Of a stretch of 64,000 nt of DNA, positions 8,181 through 16,025 are shown piece after piece. The notes under the pieces are model-generated. The model was not told the DNA's origin. It made no database searches and saw only the letters and a list, made by a program, of their open reading frames with translations. Within the stretch, counting starts at the first letter, position 1; each line of letters starts with the position of its first letter. The translations under genes were made by a program, and so were the position numbers. Source of the DNA: Bradyrhizobium sp. CB82 (GTDB lineage Bacteria; Pseudomonadota; Alphaproteobacteria; Rhizobiales; Xanthobacteraceae); NCBI RefSeq assembly GCF_029714405.1, contig NZ_CP121650.1, positions 6,081,001 through 6,145,000 on the forward strand, in the 5' to 3' direction.

Positions 8181-9164
8181 ATGCCCGTACCGCAACACAT
8201 CTTCGAGCCGCCCTTCAACATCATCCGTTCGAGCCACGCCGTGCTCGACGTGACCGATCTGAAGCTCAGCCGCGAATTTTACGAGACCACGGTCGGGCTG
8301 CATGTAGAAGATGCCGACGACAACGTCGTGTACCTTCGCGGCGCAGAGGAGCGTCAACATCATTCGCTGGTGCTACGCAAGGCCGCCATGCCGGCCTGCA
8401 ACCGCCTCGGCTTCAAGGTCGGCGACGAGAAGGATCTCGACAACGCGGCCGCCTTCCTCACCGAGAACGGTCTCGAGCACGCGTTCGTCGAGCAGCGCTT
8501 CCAGGGCCGCACGCTGCAATTCACCGATCCTTTCGGCTTCCAGATCGAGCTCTACGCATCGATGGAGAAGCGGCCGCATCTGCTCCGGCGCTATGATCTC
8601 TACCGGGGATGCCACCCGCAGCGGCTCGATCATTTCAACGTCTTCGCCGCCGAAGTGCAGGACACGGTCGATTTCTACGCAAGGCTCGGCTTCCGCCTCA
8701 CCGAATATGCCGAAGAGGATGGGCCGAACGGCCGCATCGCCGCCGCCTGGATGCATCGCAAGGGCAATGTACATGACTTCGCGATCACCAACGGCAAAGG
8801 CCCTCGCCTGCACCACTTCGCCTACTGGACGCCGACGGCGATGAACATCATCCATCTCTGCGACGTGATGGCCTCGGCGGGATTCGTGAAGAACATCGAG
8901 CGCGGTCCCGGGCGCCACGGCATCTCGAACGCATTCTTCCTCTATGTCCGCGATCCCGACGGCCATCGCCTCGAGCTCTACACCAGCGATTATTTCACCG
9001 GCGACCACGATCACGAGCCACTGCGCTGGTCGCTGCGCGATCCGCGCAGGCAGACGCTGTGGGGCGCGCCGGCCCCGCGCTCGTGGTTCGAGCAGGGCTC
9101 GCCGTTCGCGGGACAGGCGGTGCGCGAGCCGAAATTCGTGGCCGACGTGCTGGTGGCGGACTGA
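8181..9164 (+). CDS. hpaD: 3,4-dihydroxyphenylacetate 2,3-dioxygenase, VOC-fold type
   Basis: 327 residues with two vicinal-oxygen-chelate modules. By comparison with the well-studied Fe/Mn homoprotocatechuate dioxygenases of Brevibacterium and Arthrobacter, the metal ligands are His151 (LDHFNVFAAEV), a His at 211/212 (RLHHFAYWT) and Glu265 (HRLELYTSDYF); the second-sphere His is 198 (NVHDF). This is not the LigB-fold HpcB of enteric bacteria. The start ATG at 8181 follows GAGAGGGG; an earlier in-frame ATG at 8154 has no such site. The product feeds HpaE. Stop and next start are only 3 bases apart. Confidence 0.92.
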   Translation: MPVPQHIFEPPFNIIRSSHAVLDVTDLKLSREFYETTVGLHVEDADDNVVYLRGAEERQHHSLVLRKAAMPACNRLGFKVGDEKDLDNAAAFLTENGLEHAFVEQRFQGRTLQFTDPFGFQIELYASMEKRPHLLRRYDLYRGCHPQRLDHFNVFAAEVQDTVDFYARLGFRLTEYAEEDGPNGRIAAAWMHRKGNVHDFAITNGKGPRLHHFAYWTPTAMNIIHLCDVMASAGFVKNIERGPGRHGISNAFFLYVRDPDGHRLELYTSDYFTGDHDHEPLRWSLRDPRRQTLWGAPAPRSWFEQGSPFAGQAVREPKFVADVLVAD

Positions 9165-9167
9165 GTG

Positions 9168-10037
9168 ATGGCACGCCCTCGCCTCGCCACCTATTCCGTC
9201 AAGGGTGCAACCAGATACGGCGCCGTCGTCGACGGCGGCCTCGTCGATCTCTCCGCGCGCCACGCCAAGGACTATCCGACGCTGCGCGAGGTGATCGCGG
9301 CGGGCAAGCTGGCAAGCTTTGCAGAAGAAGCTGCCGACCGTACGCCGGATCATGCGATCGCCGACATCACCTGGCTGCCCCCGGTGCCTGCGCCGGAAAA
9401 GATCATTTGCATCGGCGTCAACTATCCCGACCGCAATGCCGAGTACAAGGACGGCCAGGACTTGCCGAAATATCCGAGCATGTTCATGCGCTCGCCCCGC
9501 TCCTTCGTCGGCCACGAGACACCGCTGGTGCGCCCGCGCGCCTCCGCGCAACTCGACTATGAAGGCGAGATCGTTCTGGTGATCGGCAAGGCCGGCCGGC
9601 ACATTCCGGAAAGCACCGCGCTCGATCACGTCGCGGCGCTCACGCTCTGTAACGAAGGCTCGGTGCGCGACTGGCTGCGACACGCCAAGTTCAACGTCAC
9701 GCAGGGAAAGAATTTCGATTCCAGCGGCAGCCTCGGTCCGTGGCTGGTGCCCTACACCGAGGAATCGCAGATCGCCGACATTCGCCTGACCACGCGCGTC
9801 AACGGCGAGTTCAGGCAGGACGACCGCTCCAGCCGGCTGATCTTCCCGTTCCGCTATCTCATCAACTACATCTCGACGTTTGCGACGCTTGTCCCCGGCG
9901 ACATCATCGTCACGGGCACGCCGACCGGCGCCGGCGCGCGCTTTGATCCGCCGCGCTATCTCGAGCCCGGTGACGTCGTCGACGTCGAGGCCGAGGGCAT
10001 CGGCCTGTTGCGCAACGGCGTCGTCGACGAAGCCTGA
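9168..10037 (+). CDS. hpaG: Fumarylacetoacetate-hydrolase-family protein, HpaG-like decarboxylase/isomerase
   Basis: 289 residues with the FAH C-terminal fold: PEKIICIGVNYPDRNAEYKD (about 77-95), the metal-ligand pair in DYEGEIVLVIGKAGRHI (Glu132, Glu134) and the late GTPTGAG loop. In this pathway the FAH protein decarboxylates 5-oxopent-3-ene-1,2,5-tricarboxylate and isomerises the product. Enteric HpaG is a tandem duplication of about 430 residues; this is a single domain, so one polypeptide, perhaps a homodimer, would do both steps. ATG 9168 is preferred over the GTG directly before it. Confidence 0.82.
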   Translation: MARPRLATYSVKGATRYGAVVDGGLVDLSARHAKDYPTLREVIAAGKLASFAEEAADRTPDHAIADITWLPPVPAPEKIICIGVNYPDRNAEYKDGQDLPKYPSMFMRSPRSFVGHETPLVRPRASAQLDYEGEIVLVIGKAGRHIPESTALDHVAALTLCNEGSVRDWLRHAKFNVTQGKNFDSSGSLGPWLVPYTEESQIADIRLTTRVNGEFRQDDRSSRLIFPFRYLINYISTFATLVPGDIIVTGTPTGAGARFDPPRYLEPGDVVDVEAEGIGLLRNGVVDEA

Positions 10038-10058
10038 CATCTGAATTGGAAGACAACC

Positions 10059-11684
10059 ATGACTACGCTCACCGGCGGCGAAGCGATCGTAAGCGGCCTT
10101 GTTGCCCATGGCGTCGACACCGTGTTCGGCCTGCCGGGCGCGCAGGTCTATGGCCTGTTCGACGCCTTCCACCAGGCTCAGCTCAAGGTGATCGGCGCGC
10201 GGCATGAGCAGGCCTGCGGCTACATGGCGTTCGGCTATGCGCGATCGAGCGGCAGGCCCGGCGTGTTCAGCGTGGTGCCCGGCCCCGGCGTGCTCAATGC
10301 GAGCGCTGCGCTTCTCACCGCTTTCGGCTGCAATGAACCGGTGCTCTGCGTCACCGGCCAGGTGCCGACGGCGTTTCTCGGCAAAGGCCGCGGGCACCTG
10401 CATGAGATGCCGGATCAGCTCGCGACCCTGCGCAGCTATGTGAAATGGGCGGACAGGATCGAAGCGCCGGCCAACGCGCCGACGGTGGTCGCGCGTGCGT
10501 TCCAGGAGATGCTGTCGGGACGTCGCGGCCCCGCCTCGGTCGAGATGCCCTGGGACATCTTCACGCAGCGCGCGGAAACGGCCGCTGCGCAGGTGCTCGC
10601 GCCCTTGCCAGCACCGCAGCCCGATCCCGACGCCGTGAAGCAGGCCGCAGCACTGATCAAGGCCGCGAAGACACCTATGATCTTCGTCGGCAGCGGCGCG
10701 ATCGATGCGCGCGAGGAGATCCTCGAGCTCGCCGAGATGATCGATGCGGCGGTGGTGGCTTTCCGCAGCGGCCGCGGCATCGTCTCCAATGCGCACGAGC
10801 TTGGACTCACCATGGCAGCCGCCTACAAGCTGTGGCCGAACACTGACCTCATGATCGGCATCGGCACGCGGCTCGAATTGCCGACCATGTCGCGCTGGCC
10901 GTATCGTCCGGACGGATTGAAGTGCATCCGGATCGATATCGATCCGGTCGAGATGCGGCGCTTTTCCGCAGACACGGCGGTGGTTGCCGATGCCAAGGCC
11001 GCGACCGCCGATCTCGCCGCCGCCGTGCGCAAGGCGGGCTACAGCAAGACCAGCGGCCGCCGCGCCGCGATCCGCGAGGCGACCGCCTCCGCGCACGCGA
11101 AGATCCAGCGCATCCAACCGCAGATGGCGTATCTCAACATTCTGCGCCAGATGCTGCCGGCGAACGCCATCGTCACCGATGAATTGTCGCAGGTCGGTTT
11201 CGCCTCCTGGTACGGCTTTCCGATCTACGAGCCGCGCACCTTCATTACCTCGGGTTATCAGGGCACGCTCGGCTCCGGCTTTCCCACTGCGCTGGGCGCC
11301 AAGGTCGCCAATCCCGACAGGGCGGTCGTTGCGATAACCGGCGACGGCGGCTTCATGTTCGGCGTGCAGGAGCTTGCCACCGCCGTGCAGTTCAACATCG
11401 CCGTCGTGACGCTGGTGTTCAACAACAATGCCTATGGCAACGTGCGGCGCGACCAGCGCGAGCGCTTTGACGGCCGCGTGGTGGCGTCCGACCTCGTCAA
11501 TCCGGATTTCGTCAAGCTCGCGGAGTCCTTTGGCGTCGCCGCCGCGCGCGTGACCTCACCGGATCATTTCAAGGCCGCACTCGAGAAGGCGCTAGCCCAT
11601 GGCGGGCCGTATCTGCTGTCGATCGAAGTGCCGCGGGATTCCGAGGTGAGCCCGTGGGCGTTCATTCATCCGCCGAAGCCGTAG
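10059..11684 (+). CDS. ThDP-dependent enzyme of the acetolactate synthase / benzoylformate decarboxylase superfamily
   Basis: 541 residues with the three-domain ThDP layout. The activating Glu is Glu50 (ARHEQACGYMAFGYA). The cofactor motif starts at GDGGFMFG (about 428) and ends in VFNNNAYGNV. A GGAAG site precedes the ATG, 21 bp after the hpaG stop, so it is the last gene of the hpa operon. No such enzyme is part of the textbook homoprotocatechuate route. It may decarboxylate an upstream 2-oxo acid such as an aryl-pyruvate, or consume pyruvate or succinic semialdehyde from the pathway's end; sequence alone does not decide. Confidence 0.85.
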   Translation: MTTLTGGEAIVSGLVAHGVDTVFGLPGAQVYGLFDAFHQAQLKVIGARHEQACGYMAFGYARSSGRPGVFSVVPGPGVLNASAALLTAFGCNEPVLCVTGQVPTAFLGKGRGHLHEMPDQLATLRSYVKWADRIEAPANAPTVVARAFQEMLSGRRGPASVEMPWDIFTQRAETAAAQVLAPLPAPQPDPDAVKQAAALIKAAKTPMIFVGSGAIDAREEILELAEMIDAAVVAFRSGRGIVSNAHELGLTMAAAYKLWPNTDLMIGIGTRLELPTMSRWPYRPDGLKCIRIDIDPVEMRRFSADTAVVADAKAATADLAAAVRKAGYSKTSGRRAAIREATASAHAKIQRIQPQMAYLNILRQMLPANAIVTDELSQVGFASWYGFPIYEPRTFITSGYQGTLGSGFPTALGAKVANPDRAVVAITGDGGFMFGVQELATAVQFNIAVVTLVFNNNAYGNVRRDQRERFDGRVVASDLVNPDFVKLAESFGVAAARVTSPDHFKAALEKALAHGGPYLLSIEVPRDSEVSPWAFIHPPKP

Positions 11685-11686
11685 TT

Positions 11687-11797
11687 CCTCATGGTGAGGA
11701 GGCGCGTCAGCGCCGTCTCGAACCATGAAGGCCCGTCTCTCGCGTCTCGGCCTTCATCCTTCGAGACGCGCGCAAACGCGCTCCTTACAGGATGAGG
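11687..11797. repeat. Dispersed repeat, family B, copy 1
   Basis: Starts CCTCATGGTGAGGAGGCGCG, contains CGTCTCGAACCATGAAGG and TTCGAGACGCGC, ends CAGGATGAGG. It has the same layout as copies at 23645, 35828 and 54466. It sits between the convergent ThDP gene and alkB, where it may serve as a terminator. Confidence 0.85.
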
Positions 11798-11804
11798 GGA
11801 TAGA

Positions 11805-12458
11805 TCAGCGCGTCTTGCGGAAGGTCAGGTTGATCCGTTGGCGGCCGAGCAGCGCGTGCTCGCCGTCGGCGAGCGGCGCGACGCCGTGATAGGCGAGCCG
11901 GGACGGTCCGCCCCAGACCACGACGTCGCCATGCACCAGACGGAAGCGGCGAGGCTTGTCGCTGCGCGTCATGCCGCCGAACAGGAAGGTCGCAGGAAGC
12001 CCGAGCGAGACCGAGACGATCGGCGCTGAGAGATCCAGTTCGTCCTTGTCCTGATGCAGCGACAACCGCGTACCGGGTTCGTAGCGATTGACGAGACAGG
12101 CATCGGGCGCGAAGCCGGAAAAACCGCCCTCCTCGGCCGCCCGTCTCGCCAGGTCTCGGAATATCGGCGACATCGCCGGCCAAGGCTTCCCGGACAGCGG
12201 ATCGATCGGGTCATAGCGATAGCCGGTGTGATCGGTGATCCAACCGCGCTCGCCGCAATTCGTCATCGCCACCGACATCTGGTAGCCGCCGGGCGTCGTC
12301 ATCTGTCGAAACGACGACTGCGCCGTGATCGCGCGGACGGCGGCGATCAGCTGGCGCTCGATCGGCCCTGCAAATCCGCGCAGCAGCACGGCCCCGTCCG
12401 CGATGTCTTCGCGCGACGGCTGCGCCTCGGCGAGGCTGTCGAACAAATCCGCCGTCAA
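11805..12458 (-). CDS. alkB: AlkB-type DNA/RNA oxidative demethylase
   Basis: 217 residues, very close in layout to E. coli AlkB (216). It removes 1-methyladenine and 3-methylcytosine lesions with Fe(II) and 2-oxoglutarate. Visible are the nucleotide lid RQMTTPGGYQMSVAMTNCG, the metal motif LHQDKDE (His135, Asp137), the second His in YHGV (about 191) and the 2-oxoglutarate Arg in NLTFRKTR. The frame is open only back to a stop just upstream, so the start is the TTG at 12458, nine bases after the stop of the preceding oxygenase gene. Weak ribosome site plus TTG suggests coupled translation. Confidence 0.93.
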   Translation of the reverse strand: MTADLFDSLAEAQPSREDIADGAVLLRGFAGPIERQLIAAVRAITAQSSFRQMTTPGGYQMSVAMTNCGERGWITDHTGYRYDPIDPLSGKPWPAMSPIFRDLARRAAEEGGFSGFAPDACLVNRYEPGTRLSLHQDKDELDLSAPIVSVSLGLPATFLFGGMTRSDKPRRFRLVHGDVVVWGGPSRLAYHGVAPLADGEHALLGRQRINLTFRKTR

Positions 12459-12467
12459 CGGCCGCGC

Positions 12468-13214
12468 TCACTTTGCATCATGAAAGATCACACCCAGCGT
12501 ATGGCGCTGGCCGGTCCGGATCCGGCTGACGCCGTGGCGCAGATTAACGCGATAGGTGCCGCGCGTCCCCTGCACCGGGCGATGATGCACCGCAAAGGCG
12601 ACCGCATCGCCCTGCGCGAGCGGCACGACTTCGGCGCGCGACTGCATGCGCGGACGCTGCTCGGTCAGCACGAACTCGCCGCCGGTAAAATCGCGCCCGG
12701 GCTCGGAAAGCAGGATCGCGACCTGGATCGGGAACACGTGCTCGCCATAGAGGTCCTGGTGCAGGCAGTTGTAGTCGCCGGCTTCATATTGCAGCAGCAG
12801 CGGCGTCGGCCGGCTCTGGCCCGCCTCGTGGCAGCGCTCGAGGAACGCCGAATGCGCGGCGGGATAGCGGATGTCGATTCTCATCGTCTCGTTCCAGCGA
12901 TTGGCGACGCCGTGCAGATGCGCATACAGCGCCGGCCGCAACCGCGCGATCAGGTCCGGGAGCGGATAGGCGAAATACTTGTACTCGCCGCGGCCAAAGC
13001 CGTGGCGGCCCATGACGATACGGCTGCGGAAATGCGCGTCGTCGGGATAGATCGCGGCGACGGCGCGGCATTCGTCTGATGTGAGCAGGCTCTTCAGGAC
13101 GGCACAACCTTGGGCGTCGAGTTCACCTTCGATGTGCGCCCAGTCGAATGCATCGACGCGAGCGGCGATGTCGGACGCCCCATGGGCGGCAGGAACGCGT
13201 TTCGCGATTGCCAT
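12468..13214 (-). CDS. Fe(II)/2-oxoglutarate oxygenase linked to alkylated-DNA repair (PF09859-like)
   Basis: About 248 residues. The metal motif is CLHQDLYGEHVFPIQ (HxD) with the distal His and 2-oxoglutarate-binding Arg in the C-terminal stretch (VAFAVHHRPVQGTRGTYRVNLRHGVSRIR). The N-terminus reads DWAHIEGELDAQGCAVLKSLL, as in the oxygenase family described as acting in oxidative demethylation of damaged DNA. It precedes alkB with a 9-bp gap, so the two form a repair operon. ATG 13214 is the preferred start; an upstream GTG is possible. The family name is my recognition from motifs and context. Confidence 0.8.
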   Translation of the reverse strand: MAIAKRVPAAHGASDIAARVDAFDWAHIEGELDAQGCAVLKSLLTSDECRAVAAIYPDDAHFRSRIVMGRHGFGRGEYKYFAYPLPDLIARLRPALYAHLHGVANRWNETMRIDIRYPAAHSAFLERCHEAGQSRPTPLLLQYEAGDYNCLHQDLYGEHVFPIQVAILLSEPGRDFTGGEFVLTEQRPRMQSRAEVVPLAQGDAVAFAVHHRPVQGTRGTYRVNLRHGVSRIRTGQRHTLGVIFHDAK

Positions 13215-13233
13215 TGCGATCACCCTATCAGTT

Positions 13234-13333
13234 CCGTCATTCTGGGATGCGCCGAAGACGCAGGCCCCGGAATCCATACTCCCCCGATCATGGTTATGGG
13301 TTCTCGCGACTTCGTCGCGCCCCGGAATGACGG
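13234..13333. repeat. Dispersed palindromic repeat, family C, copy 2
   Basis: CCGTCATTCTGGGATGCGCC at the left and TCGCGCCCCGGAATGACGG at the right, with inner GGCCCCGGAATCCAT. It lies upstream of the oxygenase-alkB operon and after the DUF2848 gene, both on the minus strand. Confidence 0.75.
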
Positions 13334-13378
13334 TCGCAAATTCCCGCGGCAGCAGCCACCCGATTTCCGGAGAGGAAC

Positions 13379-14065
13379 CTAGCCCAGCACCGGCAGCGTG
13401 ATCACGTCATAGGCGTGCCGGATCGTGCGCTTCAGCACGGGGTCTTCGAGCTCGAACTCGAAGCGATCGGCGGGGCGGATGCCGCCCTTGGCCGCAAAGG
13501 TGCCGCCGAACATCACGCAGCCGTCGGGCAGCCTCTTGCCGTCGAAGCCGCGCGTGATCAGGTCGTCGACCGGCAGCATCGCATCCAGCGTGCCCTCCTG
13601 GTAGAGCACCCGCTCGCCGTTGATCCAGGCGTGGGAGCGCAGGATCATCCGGTCCCAGTGGTCGGCGACCTCCTCGAGTTCCCACAACACGGGGGCCACG
13701 ACCTTGTCGCACATCTGCTTGGAGACGGTCACGTTGTAGGCCTCGACCTTGCGGTCGGTGTGGTCGGAGCCGCAGCCGACGAAGATGCGGCCCTGCCAGC
13801 CGATCAGCACGAATTCGACCTCGCCGGAGGACTCGCCGCCCGAACATTCGATGCTGTCTTCCATCGTGAGCCGCCGCGCCGAAACGCGGTAGTAGATCGG
13901 CGTCGATGCCGGTCGCGCGATGCCGACGGCCTCGAGCTCGGCAATGTGCTTGTCGCGCGCGACGGGATCGCGGCCGGTCCAGCCGGCAATGACGGCGTGG
14001 TTGATCGCAAGCGTCAGCGGCGTTGTCGTATCCTGGGCATCGACGGTGAAGGTTAGGTCAAACAC
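13379..14065 (-). CDS. DUF2848 family protein
   Basis: 228 residues. The family is recognised from NHAVIAGWTGRDPVARDKHIAELEAVG, the central CSGGESSGEVEFVLIGWQGRIFVGCGSDHTDRKVE and the late GGTFAAKGGIRPADRFEFELEDP. The fold is thought to resemble fumarylacetoacetate hydrolases, but the reaction is not established. It starts at a GTG (14065) that overlaps the stop of the amidase gene by 8 bases, so the two proteins are almost surely made together. A hydrolytic or isomerising step on an amide-derived acid would fit the pairing; that is inference. Confidence 0.75.
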   Translation of the reverse strand: MFDLTFTVDAQDTTTPLTLAINHAVIAGWTGRDPVARDKHIAELEAVGIARPASTPIYYRVSARRLTMEDSIECSGGESSGEVEFVLIGWQGRIFVGCGSDHTDRKVEAYNVTVSKQMCDKVVAPVLWELEEVADHWDRMILRSHAWINGERVLYQEGTLDAMLPVDDLITRGFDGKRLPDGCVMFGGTFAAKGGIRPADRFEFELEDPVLKRTIRHAYDVITLPVLG

Positions 14066-15407
14066 GGATCACGGCCTCCATACCGGCAGCAAGCTCGAAA
14101 ATACGACGATCCGATCCGCCGGCGCCCGCCAGCATGACGCCGACGGGAACTTCCCCCTCGCGATGGGCGGGCAGTGAGATGGCGCAACCGTCGATCATGT
14201 TGATCAGGGTGCAGTTGCGCAAGGCACGCAGATTCGCCGTGGTGAACGCCTTGTCATCGGCAAGATCGGCGATCTTCGGCGGCGTGTTGGCGGTGGTCGG
14301 CAGCACCAGCGCGTCATAGGGCGCGATCCGCGCATTGACCCGCACGATCAGCGAGCGGCGCTCGTTGAGGAGATCGATGTAGTCGGCCGCGCTCTGCGCC
14401 TCGCCGCGCATGATCCGCACCGCAACGCGGGGATCATAGACATCGCCCTTGGCCGTGATGAGATAGCGGTGCCAGGCGAAGCTTTCGGCGGCCGCGAAAC
14501 CGCCCTTGGCATTCATCGGGCCGATGTCGTGGAATTCCGACATCTCGACGCGCTCAATGGTGGCGCCGTGACTGGCGAGCGCTTCCAGCGCGCGCTCGAA
14601 GGTCTGCGCCACTGCTGCATCGAGGTCGTCGAGCGCAATGGTGGTCGGCACCGCCAGCCGCATGCCCTTCACCGGGCGCGGCTTCAGCGGAACTATCGGC
14701 TCGTTCGCCAACACGGCGTCGAGTATGGCACAGCAACTGACCGTTCGCGCCAGCGGTCCGATGCTGTCGAGCGAGAATGACAGCGGCACTGAGCCATCGA
14801 GCGGCACGCGACGCTGCGTCGGCTTGTAGCCGACGATGCCGTTGTAGGCCGCAGGGATCCGGCAGGAGCCGCCGGTATCGGTACCGAGTGCAGCATGCGC
14901 CATGCCGTCCAGCACGGACACCGCCGCGCCCGAGGACGAGCCGCCGGGCACGTGGCCCTCAGCCCGGTTCCAGGCGCCCTTCGGCGTGCCGAAATGCGGA
15001 TTGATGCCGATGCCGGAATAGGCGAACTCGGTCATGTTGGTGCGCCCCATCATAATGAAGCCGGCGCGACGCAGCCGCGCCACCGCCTCCGCGTCGTGCT
15101 CTGCCGGATCGGAATCGTCGAGCGCGCGGGACCCGGCGCGCGTTACCTGCCCTTTGACGTCGAAGAGGTCCTTGATCGAGATCGGAATGCCGGCGTAGCG
15201 CGACGGTGCTGCGTTGACCTCGCGCAAGCCATCCATCGCATCTGCCGCAGTCAGCGCGGCCTGTTTGTCGACATCAATGAAGGCGCGTCGGCCCTCGCCG
15301 GCCGGATCGGCGATCCTGGAAAGGCACTCCTCAACCAGCTTGCGGGAGGTTGTGCGGCCGCTCTCGAGGTCTTCGGCAAGCTTCGCCAGTGTCGGAAGGT
15401 TGGGCAT
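14058..15407 (-). CDS. Amidase-signature family hydrolase
   Basis: 449 residues. The Ser-cisSer-Lys triad is complete: Lys79 in IPISIKDLFD, cis-Ser157 in VPGGSSSGAAVSV and Ser181 in DTGGSCRIPA, with the normal 24-residue spacing. It hydrolyses an amide or carbamate; the substrate is unknown. ATG 15407 (MPNLPTLAKLAED) gives the usual family start. It overlaps the downstream DUF2848 gene. The 201-bp gap upstream separates it from the divergent DUF35/thiolase operon and should hold both promoters. Confidence 0.88.
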   Translation of the reverse strand: MPNLPTLAKLAEDLESGRTTSRKLVEECLSRIADPAGEGRRAFIDVDKQAALTAADAMDGLREVNAAPSRYAGIPISIKDLFDVKGQVTRAGSRALDDSDPAEHDAEAVARLRRAGFIMMGRTNMTEFAYSGIGINPHFGTPKGAWNRAEGHVPGGSSSGAAVSVLDGMAHAALGTDTGGSCRIPAAYNGIVGYKPTQRRVPLDGSVPLSFSLDSIGPLARTVSCCAILDAVLANEPIVPLKPRPVKGMRLAVPTTIALDDLDAAVAQTFERALEALASHGATIERVEMSEFHDIGPMNAKGGFAAAESFAWHRYLITAKGDVYDPRVAVRIMRGEAQSAADYIDLLNERRSLIVRVNARIAPYDALVLPTTANTPPKIADLADDKAFTTANLRALRNCTLINMIDGCAISLPAHREGEVPVGVMLAGAGGSDRRIFELAAGMEAVIRV

Positions 15408-15608
15408 GTCTGTCTCGCGGAATATTGGCACGCGCAATCTATCGCGCTGGCTCAGTTCGACACAAGCATTGCGCGCGCGACGGTATACTTACCATGCGCG
15501 CACATCGCTGGACCGTTGACGGCCAATAGTCAATTGTCGCATCAAGATCGAAACAGGCGTGCGTGAAGCCTGCGCCTTGGGAGGACTTACTTGGGAGGAT
15601 CAGCCGCA

Positions 15609-16022
15609 ATGGCCGAACCGCAGCGCGCGCGACCAAAACCGACGCCTGAGACGCAGCATTTCTGGGACGGCACGAAAGTGGGCGAGCTGCGTCTGCAACG
15701 CTGCGACGCATGCGCTCATGTCTATTTCCCGCCGCGCCCTTTCTGCCCCTCCTGCGCCTCCCGCAAGGTCTCTGTCTTCAAGGCGAGCGGCAAGGGTTTT
15801 CTCTACAGCTACGTGATCAACCACCGTCCCGCCGCGCCGGGCTTCACGCCGCCTTACGCGATCGCGGTGGTCGAGCTTGCGGAGGGACCTCGGATGATGA
15901 GCAACATCATCGACTGCCCGCAGACGCCGGAAGCGCTCGAGCTCGACATGAAGCTCGAGGTCGCCTTCCAGACGCTCGACGACGCCATCACCCTCCCCGT
16001 GTTCCGTCCGGCGAAGGGATAG
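15609..16022 (+). CDS. DUF35 Zn-ribbon/OB-fold acyl-CoA-associated protein
   Basis: 137 residues. The rubredoxin-like zinc ribbon has two Cys pairs, CDAC and CPSC (about residues 36-58, LQRCDACAHVYFPPRPFCPSC), followed by an OB-fold (FLYSYVINHRPAAPGF ... PYAIAVVELAEGPRMMSNI). Proteins of this family bind acyl-CoA next to a thiolase or synthase, deliver the substrate and often form a stable complex with it. The thiolase gene starts 3 bp downstream. ATG 15609 follows GGGAGGA. Confidence 0.88.
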   Translation: MAEPQRARPKPTPETQHFWDGTKVGELRLQRCDACAHVYFPPRPFCPSCASRKVSVFKASGKGFLYSYVINHRPAAPGFTPPYAIAVVELAEGPRMMSNIIDCPQTPEALELDMKLEVAFQTLDDAITLPVFRPAKG

Positions 16023-16025
16023 GCC

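Noticed and set aside
8373..11117. 914-codon open frame on the minus strand over the hpa operon
   Set aside because: It is antisense to hpaD, hpaG and the ThDP gene, all of which have clear motifs; its product is His/Arg/Gly-rich with no domain. It reflects high GC content.
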